DNA from: Candidatus Caldarchaeum sp.
Lineage (GTDB): Archaea > Thermoproteota > Nitrososphaeria_A > Caldarchaeales > Caldarchaeaceae
Direction: 5' to 3'
DNA: 8,258 nt
Assembly: GCA_025054515.1 (NCBI GenBank)
Contig: JANWZT010000021.1
Location: 1-8,258, forward strand
Of this stretch, positions 1 to 5,944 are shown piece by piece. The notes under the pieces were generated by a model that was not told the DNA's origin, did no database searches, and saw nothing but the letters and a program-made list of their open reading frames with translations. The position numbers and the translations under genes are program-made. The number at the start of each line of letters is the position of its first letter. Within the stretch, counting starts at the first letter, position 1.

Positions 1-2
1 TC

Positions 3-1076
3 TACCGATGCCAAAAATGCACCCCACCCTACGACCACTACCCAACCGAAACATGCCCCATACATAAAACGCCGAACACCTTCCAGAGGGTGATATCTTT
101 CATCGATTGCCCCGGCCATCATTCGCTCATGGTGACCATGCTATCCGGCGCTGCTCTTTTCGACGGAGCGATCTTCGTCGCCGACGTCCGGCAAAGGTTT
201 CCACAGCCACAAGACGGAGAACACCTACAAGCCGCAAAAATCCTCGGAATCAAAAACCTCGTAATCGCCCAGAACAAGGTCGACCTCGTCGACAAAACCA
301 GAGCGTTGGAAAATCACGAGGAAATAACACGATACCTGACGGAAAACGGCTTCACGGCCGTCCCCGTAATACCGGTGTCGGGACAGCACGGCATAGGAAT
401 TGAACCACTCTTATACGCTGTACAGAAAATCATCAAAACACCGGAAAGAGACCCTTCAAAGCCGTCGAGAATGCCCATCCTAAGGTCATTCGATGTCAAC
501 GTCCCCGGCACACCGGCCAGGAACATCAAAGGAGCGGTTATCGGCGGCTCCATCGTTCAGGGAGTAATCCGCAAAGGTGATGAGCTGGAAATCTTGCCCG
601 GCTTGGCGAAGCAGAAAACGGGAAAAACGGTTTATGAACCGCTTTATGCGGAGGTTACAAATCTGATGGCGGGTGGGAAATCGGTGGATGAAGCTTTTCC
701 GGGCGGGCTCACCGGAATTGAGACGACGCTCGACCCCTCTATCGGCAAAGGAGATGGCTTGGTCGGAAACGTTGCGGGCAAGCCCGGAACTCTGCCACCC
801 ATCTGGCATACCTTGACCTTGGAATATACGTTGTTTGAAAAGGTGTTGGGCGTGGAGGGAAACGTGGCCGTCAAACAGGTCGCTGAAAAAGAGGTTCTGG
901 TAATCAATGTTTCGTCGGCGGTTTCAAGCGGAGTCGTGTCGAAACGAACATCCTCCAAGCTGGAAATTAATTTGACGAGGCCCGTCGTGGCCGAGCCTGG
1001 GAGCAAAGTAGCCCTTTCGAGGAAGATAGGAACCGGCTGGAGGCTTATAGGATACGGAAATGTTGTGGGTAGTTGA
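3..1076 (+). CDS. eif2g: Translation initiation factor aIF2 subunit gamma, 5'-truncated by the window edge
   Basis: This is the GTPase subunit of archaeal initiation factor 2, which delivers initiator Met-tRNA to the small ribosomal subunit. The frame is open from base 3, giving 357 visible residues; family members are about 410, so the P-loop and switch 1 lie off the left edge. Visible first is a zinc-knuckle-like segment, CQKC then CPIH (visible residues 3-6 and 18-21), so the fourth ligand may be His rather than the usual Cys. Next come G3 DCPGH (35-39), the G4 motif NKVD, and a G5-like SGQ where SAQ is usual. RSFDVNVPGT opens the beta-barrel domain II, followed by the C-terminal domain III. 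The stretch after LFDGAIFV reads ADVRQRFPQPQ, whereas relatives usually have something like AANEPCPQPQ. The stop TGA directly precedes the next ATG. The ATG-like GTG at 90 is internal, not the true start. Confidence 0.96.
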   Translation, partial: YRCQKCTPPYDHYPTETCPIHKTPNTFQRVISFIDCPGHHSLMVTMLSGAALFDGAIFVADVRQRFPQPQDGEHLQAAKILGIKNLVIAQNKVDLVDKTRALENHEEITRYLTENGFTAVPVIPVSGQHGIGIEPLLYAVQKIIKTPERDPSKPSRMPILRSFDVNVPGTPARNIKGAVIGGSIVQGVIRKGDELEILPGLAKQKTGKTVYEPLYAEVTNLMAGGKSVDEAFPGGLTGIETTLDPSIGKGDGLVGNVAGKPGTLPPIWHTLTLEYTLFEKVLGVEGNVAVKQVAEKEVLVINVSSAVSSGVVSKRTSSKLEINLTRPVVAEPGSKVALSRKIGTGWRLIGYGNVVGS

Positions 1077-1463
1077 ATGAAAGTTTTGGTCGACACAAGT
1101 TTTCTCCTTTTCTGCGCACAGAGAGGCCGCAATTATTTGGCGTTTTTGGAGGATAAGGTTCAAGACAGATTGCAGCCGGTCGTCATCAAAGGCGTCGTCG
1201 AAGAACTACGACGTCTCGCTTCTCGTAGGGGCAAGATGGGGAAAATGGCGGAAACAGCGCTTCAGCTCGTCCAGTCCATGGAAGTTTTGGAGTCATTTGA
1301 AAATGGACGAGTCGATGACTTGATCATCCAGTACGCTGACAAGCTGGCGCTTCCCGTTGTAACGGTCGACGCGGCGTTGGTGAAAAAACTCGCTGCGAAA
1401 AATTTGGAATATATGAGCGTTTCGGGCGCTGGAAAACCTATCGTTAGGCTTAAATTCCGTTAG
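1077..1463 (+). CDS. PIN-domain protein, probable RNA endonuclease (rRNA processing or VapC-like)
   Basis: A 128-residue single PIN domain, a metal-dependent RNase fold. The acidic residues expected for the active site are visible: Asp6 in VLVDTSFLL, Glu42/Glu43 in VVEELRRL, Asp80/Asp81, and Asp98 in VVTVDAALVKKL. The ATG follows the aIF2 gamma stop with no gap, and a GTGGGT sequence six bases upstream can serve as a weak ribosome binding site, so the two are probably translated together. A PIN gene next to aIF2 gamma and rpoE is a recurring archaeal arrangement, and the encoded family resembles Fcf1/Utp24-type or Nob1-type PIN proteins more than a mobile toxin. No antitoxin gene lies beside it. 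The RNA target cannot be read from the sequence; a housekeeping role in rRNA maturation is inference. Confidence 0.88.
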   Translation: MKVLVDTSFLLFCAQRGRNYLAFLEDKVQDRLQPVVIKGVVEELRRLASRRGKMGKMAETALQLVQSMEVLESFENGRVDDLIIQYADKLALPVVTVDAALVKKLAAKNLEYMSVSGAGKPIVRLKFR

Positions 1464-1493
1464 TGAAGTTGTTATGCAGTCGCCTATGGCTAA

Positions 1494-1499
1494 GGGGTG
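1494..1499 (+). promoter_or_regulatory. Shine-Dalgarno-like site for rpo7
   Basis: GGGGTG resembles the archaeal SD core GAGGTG. It lies 8 bases before the TTG at 1508 but 14 before the ATG at 1514, which favours the TTG as the rpo7 start. The site falls in the 44-base gap after the PIN gene. Confidence 0.5.
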
Positions 1500-1507
1500 T
1501 ATTAAGC

Positions 1508-2071
1508 TTGTTTATGATCGTTGAGGTTTCGGAAATTGTAGGCATTTCACCCGCTGACTTTGATAAGCCGCTCGACAAAGTCGTGCTCAACGAACTCAAA
1601 AAGAGGTATGAAGGGGCCGTGGACGAAGAACTTGGGTACGTAATTATGGTTTTCGACGCGCATGTAGGTAAGGTAGGTCGTCTTCTTCCGCGTGACGGCT
1701 CGACATACCATAGAAGCACCTTCAAGCTGTTGACTTTCGTGCCGCTTCTCAACGAAGTCGTTCTGGGAGAGGTTGTGGAAATAACTGATTTCGGATGTTT
1801 TGTAAGAATCGGCCCGCTCGACGGACTCGTCCACATTTCTCAGATTATGGATGATTTCATCACCTACGACGAGAAGAACAACATGCTCGTGGGTAAGAAG
1901 ACAGGCCGTAAGCTCATGGTGGGAGACGATGTGAGAGGAAGGATTAACGCGGTGTCGTTCGCCAGCGGTGCCGGGGGCAAAGTTTCGCTCGTAACTCGTC
2001 AACCCATGATGGGAGCGCTTAAATGGATAGAAGACGATATCGCGAAGACGGTGCAGTCGAGTGTCGGGTAA
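1508..2071 (+). CDS. rpo7: DNA-directed RNA polymerase subunit Rpo7 (RpoE/RpoE1)
   Basis: This is the stalk subunit of archaeal RNA polymerase, counterpart of eukaryotic Rpb7; with Rpo4 it binds nascent RNA and helps open the promoter. The 187-residue protein has an N-terminal RNP-like domain (about 1-80, including NELKKRYEG and LLPRDGSTYHRSTF) and a C-terminal S1 RNA-binding domain (about 82-165, with GEVVEITDFGCFVRIGPLDG and LVHISQI). I chose the TTG at 1508 because the resulting MFMIVEVSEIVGISP lines up without gaps with the usual Rpo7 N-terminus, roughly MFxLxEVxDTVRIPP, and because an SD-like site lies 8 bases before it. ATG 1514 or GTG 1463 are alternatives. A TTAAAT at 1450-1455 could be a weak internal TATA box, which I do not regard as established. 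The 3' end overlaps spt4 by 11 bases. Confidence 0.93.
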   Translation: MFMIVEVSEIVGISPADFDKPLDKVVLNELKKRYEGAVDEELGYVIMVFDAHVGKVGRLLPRDGSTYHRSTFKLLTFVPLLNEVVLGEVVEITDFGCFVRIGPLDGLVHISQIMDDFITYDEKNNMLVGKKTGRKLMVGDDVRGRINAVSFASGAGGKVSLVTRQPMMGALKWIEDDIAKTVQSSVG

Positions 2072-2252
2072 ACCGAGGGCCTGCAGAAACTGCAAACGCA
2101 TAGTCGTCGGCAAGTCATGCGATGTCTGCGGCTCGACAAACCTCAGCTCAAGTTTCTCCGGTCTTTTACTCATTCTGGACGTGGAAAAATCCCGGATAGC
2201 GAAGGAGCTTGGTATCAGAAAATCCGGAAGGTATGCGGTCAAAGTTGACTGA
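2061..2252 (+). CDS. spt4: Transcription elongation factor Spt4 (RpoE'' / RpoE2)
   Basis: A 63-residue zinc protein that partners Spt5 (NusG-like) and keeps RNA polymerase processive. The zinc ribbon is complete: Cys8 and Cys11 (CRNC) and Cys20 and Cys23 (CDVC), followed by the NLSSSFSGLLLILDVEKSRIAK segment that forms the Spt5 contact region in this family. The C-terminal GIRKSGRYAVKV is also typical. It starts at a GTG that overlaps the end of rpo7 by 11 bases, with GGTG seven bases upstream as a likely ribosome binding site, so translation is probably coupled. The order rpo7-spt4 is widely conserved in archaea. Confidence 0.94.
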   Translation: MSGKPRACRNCKRIVVGKSCDVCGSTNLSSSFSGLLLILDVEKSRIAKELGIRKSGRYAVKVD

Positions 2253-2751
2253 GCCGTGGAGTAAACCCATAGTTTTTTCGGAGCAAATGAAAGAATATGT
2301 TCGAAGGCCGTTCGGCGAGCTGCGGAAAGGCAACGTCACGTACGATGAAACCTTGGCAAAGGCCCTGCCTCTCGTAGTTGTCGGCGACTATTCTTTTCGA
2401 AAGCTTTTGGCCATAGGTGTCAGACCTCATGTGGTGGTGGTTGACGGGAAGATTGAGCGGCGTGAGGCCTTTGGACCCGACCTCAGCGGCTACAAGGTCG
2501 AAAAGGTGTCTAACGCTCCTGGGACGATTCAGCCGGATGCGGCAAAAGCGGTGGTTGCGGCCGTTGTTAGAGGCGATGGGGCGGTGTTGGTTGATGGTGA
2601 AGAAGATTTGCTGGCGCTTCCGGCGATGTATGTTCTGCCTCCGCGAGGAGTGCTCATCTATGGACAGCCGAAAGTCGGGTACGTGGTTGTGAGGCCGTCG
2701 GATGAAATAAGGAAAAGGGTGGTCGAAGTTCTGAATATGGCTACTGTTTGA
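2233..2751 (+). CDS. GTP-dependent dephospho-CoA kinase (DUF359 family)
   Basis: This family carries out the last step of archaeal coenzyme A synthesis, phosphorylating dephospho-CoA with GTP instead of the ATP used by bacterial CoaE. The 172-residue protein shows the family signatures in order: VVVGDYSF (48-55), RPHVVVVDGKIERR (64-77), the Asn-x-Pro-Gly-Thr-Ile segment NAPGTI (94-99), DGEEDLLALP (121-130) and YGQPKVG (143-149). Acidic residues and the lysine of the VDGK and GEEDLL motifs are those implicated in catalysis in the family. ATG 2233 is preferred; it overlaps spt4 by 20 bases, and GGAAGG lies almost against it, so TTG 2245 or TTG 2209 remain possible. Its 3' end runs 11 bases into the opposing rps27ae gene. 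A metabolic enzyme here is a known feature of this archaeal neighbourhood. Confidence 0.9.
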   Translation: MRSKLTEPWSKPIVFSEQMKEYVRRPFGELRKGNVTYDETLAKALPLVVVGDYSFRKLLAIGVRPHVVVVDGKIERREAFGPDLSGYKVEKVSNAPGTIQPDAAKAVVAAVVRGDGAVLVDGEEDLLALPAMYVLPPRGVLIYGQPKVGYVVVRPSDEIRKRVVEVLNMATV

Positions 2752-2899
2752 ACTTCGTGTATCCGCATTTTCCGCAGGTATACCTGTTACCGTGGTCGGC
2801 CATGAAAAATCCGGGCCCGCATCTCGGACACGAGACGAGGTTTCGGACCAACTTGCCGCCCTGAACACCGTACCTCCTCCAAAGCCCCTGCTCGGTCAT
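2741..2899 (-). CDS. rps27ae: Small ribosomal subunit protein S27ae (eS31)
   Basis: A 52-residue zinc-binding protein of the small ribosomal subunit, the archaeal counterpart of the ribosomal part of the ubiquitin-S27a fusion. The start MTEQGLWRRYGVQGGKLVRN is followed by a four-Cys zinc ribbon, CPRC (24-27) and CGKC (42-45), and ends in GYTKFKQ. Its ATG overlaps the rps24e stop as ATGA, and GGAGAGG lies 8 bases upstream as a good ribosome binding site. The stop TAG lies inside the opposing dephospho-CoA kinase gene, an 11-base tail-to-tail overlap. This gene is short enough to be missed by automatic length cut-offs; the sequence match and spacing make it secure. Confidence 0.95.
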   Translation of the reverse strand: MTEQGLWRRYGVQGGKLVRNLVSCPRCGPGFFMADHGNRYTCGKCGYTKFKQ

Positions 2900-3186
2900 T
2901 TCTTCGGCCTCTCCGCCAGCTTGTTCCTAACGAGGATGTATAAGGGCTCGTAGGCCTTGATTTTTTCATCCGAGTCGTAAATGTGCGCAAGCGTTTCGAC
3001 AAATTTGGTGCCTGTCAAGTATTTTATCTTCCTGATTACGACCTTTTTCGGTTCGATGCCGAAATGGTTTGCGAGTATTTGCTTCACCTCATCCCGTTTC
3101 AGAGGAGCCGTATAGGATAATTTCGCGATTACTTCTCGACGGCCCACAAGCCTGTTTTCTACCATTTTCACATCCATCAACGACAT
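2896..3186 (-). CDS. rps24e: Small ribosomal subunit protein S24e (eS24)
   Basis: A 96-residue protein of the small ribosomal subunit, found in archaea and eukaryotes but not bacteria. Recognisable segments are ENRLVGRREVIAKLSY, TAPLKRDEVKQILANHFG, KVVIRKIKYLTGT and the C-terminal AYEPLYILVRNKL. The start is the ATG at 3186, one base from the rps6e stop, with a strong GGAGG site six bases upstream; the internal ATG at 3177 is less well spaced. The stop is shared with the rps27ae start as ATGA. The tight rps6e-rps24e-rps27ae packing indicates one transcript. Confidence 0.95.
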   Translation of the reverse strand: MSLMDVKMVENRLVGRREVIAKLSYTAPLKRDEVKQILANHFGIEPKKVVIRKIKYLTGTKFVETLAHIYDSDEKIKAYEPLYILVRNKLAERPKK

Positions 3187-3187
3187 G

Positions 3188-3598
3188 TCATCCCTCCTTC
3201 TTGACCAGCTTGGCGTTGATTTGTGCGATGGCCTCGCTTATCATGTTCCCCCGGACGGTCACGCGTTTCCTCATACCCTTCACGAGCCGTTTCTTCCGCC
3301 GTTTTTTTCGTTTTGACGGCGGCTTCCTTCGTGGATGGAAGCCAACACCTCCCGTCAGGAGAATTCGGACTTTACGAGGTCCGGAAACATCGGGCCTCAT
3401 CGGAAACCCGTCTTTGTCGGTTCCGCCGGTGATTTTCACGATGAACCCTTTGTAGCCGAAGGCGGAGCCATCCACGGATTCGCCTATCTTCTTGCCCTTG
3501 AGCAGCCCAAACTGCTGCGGCGTCAGCTGAATCGTCAACGCCTTCTTTTGGTAAGGGTCCGAGAGAACCATTCTCGGACCCGCCGCTTGCTGCGACAT
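3188..3598 (-). CDS. rps6e: Small ribosomal subunit protein S6e (eS6)
   Basis: A 136-residue archaeal/eukaryotic protein of the small ribosomal subunit. Hallmarks are LLKGKKIGESVDGSAFGYKG, ITGGTDKDGFPMRPDV, GPRKVRILLTGGVGFHPRR, a very basic stretch (KPPSKRKKRRKKRLVKGMRK) and VTVRGNMISEAIAQINAK. The archaeal form lacks the long phosphorylated tail of eukaryotic S6. No SD-like sequence precedes the ATG at 3598, unlike the next two genes, and an AT-rich box lies 30 bases upstream, so it probably heads its own short-leader transcript in addition to any read-through from infB. The gap to infB is 39 bases. Confidence 0.95.
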   Translation of the reverse strand: MSQQAAGPRMVLSDPYQKKALTIQLTPQQFGLLKGKKIGESVDGSAFGYKGFIVKITGGTDKDGFPMRPDVSGPRKVRILLTGGVGFHPRRKPPSKRKKRRKKRLVKGMRKRVTVRGNMISEAIAQINAKLVKKEG

Positions 3599-3623
3599 CT
3601 AACGGTTGAGCTTGGTGGTCAGC

Positions 3624-3634
3624 AATTTAAATTT
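3624..3634 (-). promoter_or_regulatory. Probable TATA box for rps6e-rps24e-rps27ae
   Basis: The sequence AATTTAAATT (with one further T) is a palindromic AT-rich run in an otherwise GC-rich region. On the minus strand it is centred about 30 bases before the rps6e ATG, so a start site some 25 bases downstream would leave a leader of only a few bases. It sits directly after the infB stop codon. This is inferred from position and composition only. Confidence 0.5.
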
Positions 3635-3637
3635 GTG

Positions 3638-5884
3638 CTAGCGGGCCCACAAAGGGTTTTTCCGCCGCATTATCTCCGTAAATTCATCCAGCGCCTTTAG
3701 CGAATTGGGTTCCAGCATGGTCGCGTAGTTGGTGAGGAGCTGGCGGGCGTCTCTTTCGGAGACCGCCACATAAAGAATTTCGTCGCCGTGGATGTTCCTA
3801 CCGACGACACCATCCTTAACCGATATGGCGACCTTTGCCCCTTCTTTGGCGTTGGAAACGGGCTGGCCTCTGTCCTGAATTTGGGAAAGAACTCCCACCA
3901 CCTTGCCCATGGAATTCACCAGCTGCACGCCGGGCCTGATCTCGCCTCCAAGAACTTCGACCCCGACGATCGCGGGTTCGCTCCGTCGGAAGATGAAATC
4001 TTTCAAAACCTTGATTTTGCCGGGCTTGGTCAAAGATTCGAATTCGGCCATCTGTTTGGCCCGGGTTGTTTCTTCGACCCAGTTTTGGTATTCTTCGACG
4101 AGGCGGAAGAGCACATCGTTTTCGAAGATCCGAACTCCTTTCGACGCCGCTTCACGTTCTATCTCCGGGTCTGCCTTCACGCCATAGGCTAGGATCACGC
4201 CAAGGAGTTCGTCCTTCTGTCTGACGACATGGGCCTCCACCACGTCCTTTTTCGATACGTCGCCGACGTCGGCCAACCTAATCAAAACCCCCTTCTCCCG
4301 CAAATATTGGACAGCCGCTTCAAGCGTTCCGAGGGCGTCCGCTTTAATGACGACGCCTATCTTGTCGGTCGACATGATGAATTCCGTGGTCTCTTCAGCT
4401 ACTTTCCGGAGGTCCTCCAACTCGTTTAAGACTTGGAGAACCGGGGAGCCGGCCACGGCTTCTTCCATACCTTCGGCGACAAGCTTGATACCTGCCGCAG
4501 CCCTGATTTCTTCGACGCTTTTTAAGCGGTCGCGGGGGTCTCGGATTTCATCGAGGGGCTTCGGCATCAGCAGGGCCTTGACCTTAGATGTTGTAGGGCC
4601 CGTGCGACTGAGAAAGACAATCCTGTCGCCGACCCTTAGTTTTCCGCTGTGGAGAAGGATGTTGGCGGTTGCTCCGAGGCCTTCCTCCTCAACCACTTCG
4701 AGAATTACCGCTTCGCCCCGTTCGTCTTTTCTCGTCAGCTGTTTTTTCATGAACTGCTGGGCGAGGCCGAGGAGTATGAGGAGGAGGTCTGGTATGCCTT
4801 CGCCGGTTTTGGCGCTGACTGGAACGATTGCCACGGTCTCTGTGAATGATCTTATCCGTGTGTAGAGGTCGGATTTGAAGCCGAGGAAGCTCAGGTCTCC
4901 CATCAGGTTGTATATGCGGTTGTCGAGGTCTTCGGCGACGACTTTCTGCTGGCTTTGGTATGTTTTGGCGAACGGAGCGTTGGCTACGGGCTTCCAGCCG
5001 GTTATCATGTCGATTTTGTTGGCGGCCACAACGAACGGCGTTTTCCGTGTTCGAAGAAGTTGGATGCTTTCCTTAGTCTGTTCCTGCACCCCTTTCATTA
5101 TGTCGACAACGAGTATCGCCATATCTGCGACGGACCCGCCTCTTTTCCTAAGATTGGAGAACGCGGCATGGCCCGGCGTGTCGATGAAGAGAAGCCCCGG
5201 AATTTCGAGTTTGATTTTGAGTTCGCCGAGGAGGAGTCGACAGGTTTCTTCGATTGCTTTGATGGGGAAGACGGTTGCCCCGATGTGCTGTGTAATGCCC
5301 CCTGCTTCCCGTGATGCGACGAGGGTTCCCCGCATTCTATCAAGAAGGGATGTGTTGTGTAGGAAGACTTCCTGTGCGGCATAGAAATGGGTCGGTGGAG
5401 CGGTGAAGTCATAAACACATCCGTATCTCGGGGGAATAATCGCTGCTTCTTCGACGACGAGATGTTTCAGATTTCCCCCACTGGTGCCAAGTATTTTGTC
5501 ACCGGTCTTTAAGGCGTCGGCCCTTTTGAGCAGGTGAACTGAACCAGCAAACAACGCTGGGAAGGGATGTTCCGGTGTTGTTTCTAACTTTTCTCCGTTT
5601 GACAGCACGAGCCGCACCATCCGTGGAGGCGCAACCCGTTTCCAGAGATGTGTAGCCGGTGTGGGATTTGTGCCGGGTATGGTTCGTAGAATAGGTGGAT
5701 TGACTGGGCTGGTTACAATTCCGTCGGATATGCGTTTTTTGGAGCCAGCGTATCCGTGCTTTTGGAAAATCTCTTCGGCAGTAGAAACATGGCCTTCAAA
5801 GTCTTCGATTATGGTGTCGGGAGCGACGCATTTGCCGTGGTCGACGTGGCCAAGCACGACGACGATAGGCTCTCGGTAGCTCAT
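3638..5884 (-). CDS. infB: Translation initiation factor aIF5B (archaeal IF2) with an in-frame mini-intein
   Basis: This GTPase promotes ribosomal subunit joining. The precursor is 748 residues; removing the intein (19-177) leaves 589, the usual archaeal aIF5B length. The G domain has G1 GHVDHGK at 12-18 continued by TSLLDRMRG after the intein, GGITQHIGAT for switch 1, G3 DTPGH (235-239), G4 NKID (289-292) and G5 SAKTG (357-361). Domain II (about 385-480), domain III beginning GVVIKADALGTLEAAVQYL (about 510-600) and domain IV with KDFIFRRSEPAIVGVEVLGG (about 628-647) follow. The ATG at 5884 is the only possible start, because an in-frame stop lies four codons upstream. No clear SD is visible. 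Transcription probably begins from the AT-rich box shared with kae1. Without splicing the P-loop is broken, so the precursor should be unable to bind GTP normally. Confidence 0.97.
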   Translation of the reverse strand: MSYREPIVVVLGHVDHGKCVAPDTIIEDFEGHVSTAEEIFQKHGYAGSKKRISDGIVTSPVNPPILRTIPGTNPTPATHLWKRVAPPRMVRLVLSNGEKLETTPEHPFPALFAGSVHLLKRADALKTGDKILGTSGGNLKHLVVEEAAIIPPRYGCVYDFTAPPTHFYAAQEVFLHNTSLLDRMRGTLVASREAGGITQHIGATVFPIKAIEETCRLLLGELKIKLEIPGLLFIDTPGHAAFSNLRKRGGSVADMAILVVDIMKGVQEQTKESIQLLRTRKTPFVVAANKIDMITGWKPVANAPFAKTYQSQQKVVAEDLDNRIYNLMGDLSFLGFKSDLYTRIRSFTETVAIVPVSAKTGEGIPDLLLILLGLAQQFMKKQLTRKDERGEAVILEVVEEEGLGATANILLHSGKLRVGDRIVFLSRTGPTTSKVKALLMPKPLDEIRDPRDRLKSVEEIRAAAGIKLVAEGMEEAVAGSPVLQVLNELEDLRKVAEETTEFIMSTDKIGVVIKADALGTLEAAVQYLREKGVLIRLADVGDVSKKDVVEAHVVRQKDELLGVILAYGVKADPEIEREAASKGVRIFENDVLFRLVEEYQNWVEETTRAKQMAEFESLTKPGKIKVLKDFIFRRSEPAIVGVEVLGGEIRPGVQLVNSMGKVVGVLSQIQDRGQPVSNAKEGAKVAISVKDGVVGRNIHGDEILYVAVSERDARQLLTNYATMLEPNSLKALDEFTEIMRRKNPLWAR
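5354..5830 (-). other. Mini-intein in the aIF5B P-loop
   Basis: These 159 residues (19-177 of the precursor) interrupt GHVDHGK/TSLLD exactly between Lys and Thr. All the splicing positions are present: Cys1 in block A (CVAPDTIIEDFEG), the TxxH of block B within ETTPEHPFPAL, the block F Asp in VYDFTAPPTHFYAA, and the terminal FLHN followed by Thr as the +1 nucleophile. Between GDKILG and the C-terminal splicing half there are only about 15 residues, so there is no LAGLIDADG or other homing endonuclease. The element therefore looks splicing-competent but unable to home by itself. Inteins in archaeal infB are known from Methanocaldococcus and Thermococcales; whether this one shares their exact insertion point I state only from memory. 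Confidence 0.95.
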
Positions 5885-5907
5885 CCCGGCCCATCAGGTC
5901 TACACGC

Positions 5908-5922
5908 AAAACTAATAGTTAT
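5908..5922. promoter_or_regulatory. Shared AT-rich element of the divergent infB / kae1 promoters
   Basis: AAAACTAATAGTTAT is the only AT-rich run in the 60 bases between the two start codons. Its core AACTAATAGTT (5910-5920) is a palindrome around a central A at 5915, 30 bases before the kae1 TTG and 31 before the infB ATG. A TATA box read in either direction would place start sites a few bases before each gene. Neither gene has a clear SD site, which fits short or absent leaders. Function is inferred from position and sequence only. Confidence 0.55.
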
Positions 5923-5944
5923 CCGCCGAACGGACAATACCGGG

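Noticed and set aside
644..1132. 162-residue open frame on the minus strand
   Set aside because: It is antisense to aIF2 gamma and the PIN gene start, with no family signature.
1077..1463. PIN gene as a VapC toxin of a mobile toxin-antitoxin pair
   Set aside because: No antitoxin-like small gene is adjacent, and the gene is embedded without a gap in a housekeeping operon where such a PIN gene is commonly found.
1463..1507. Longer rpo7 start at GTG 1463
   Set aside because: The extra 15 residues (KLLCSRLWLRG and so on) have no counterpart in Rpo7, and the SD-like site lies downstream of this GTG.
1547..2242. 231-residue open frame on the minus strand
   Set aside because: It is antisense to rpo7 and spt4, shows no recognisable domain, and the plus-strand proteins are unambiguous.
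2239..2868. 209-residue open frame on the minus strand
   Set aside because: It is antisense to the dephospho-CoA kinase gene and out of frame with rps27ae; its composition is that of a shadow frame.
4347..5384. Two plus-strand open frames of about 170 residues opposite infB
   Set aside because: Both are Ser/Arg-rich complements of infB coding sequence without recognisable motifs.
5354..5830. Interruption of infB as a frameshift, pseudogene or insertion sequence
   Set aside because: The frame stays open throughout, the ends are exact intein splice junctions, and there are no terminal repeats or transposase.
5756..5944. Open frame extending the kae1 coding region 63 codons upstream
   Set aside because: It lies antisense to infB, including its intein, has no similarity to the Kae1 N-terminus, and the family start matches TTG 5945.
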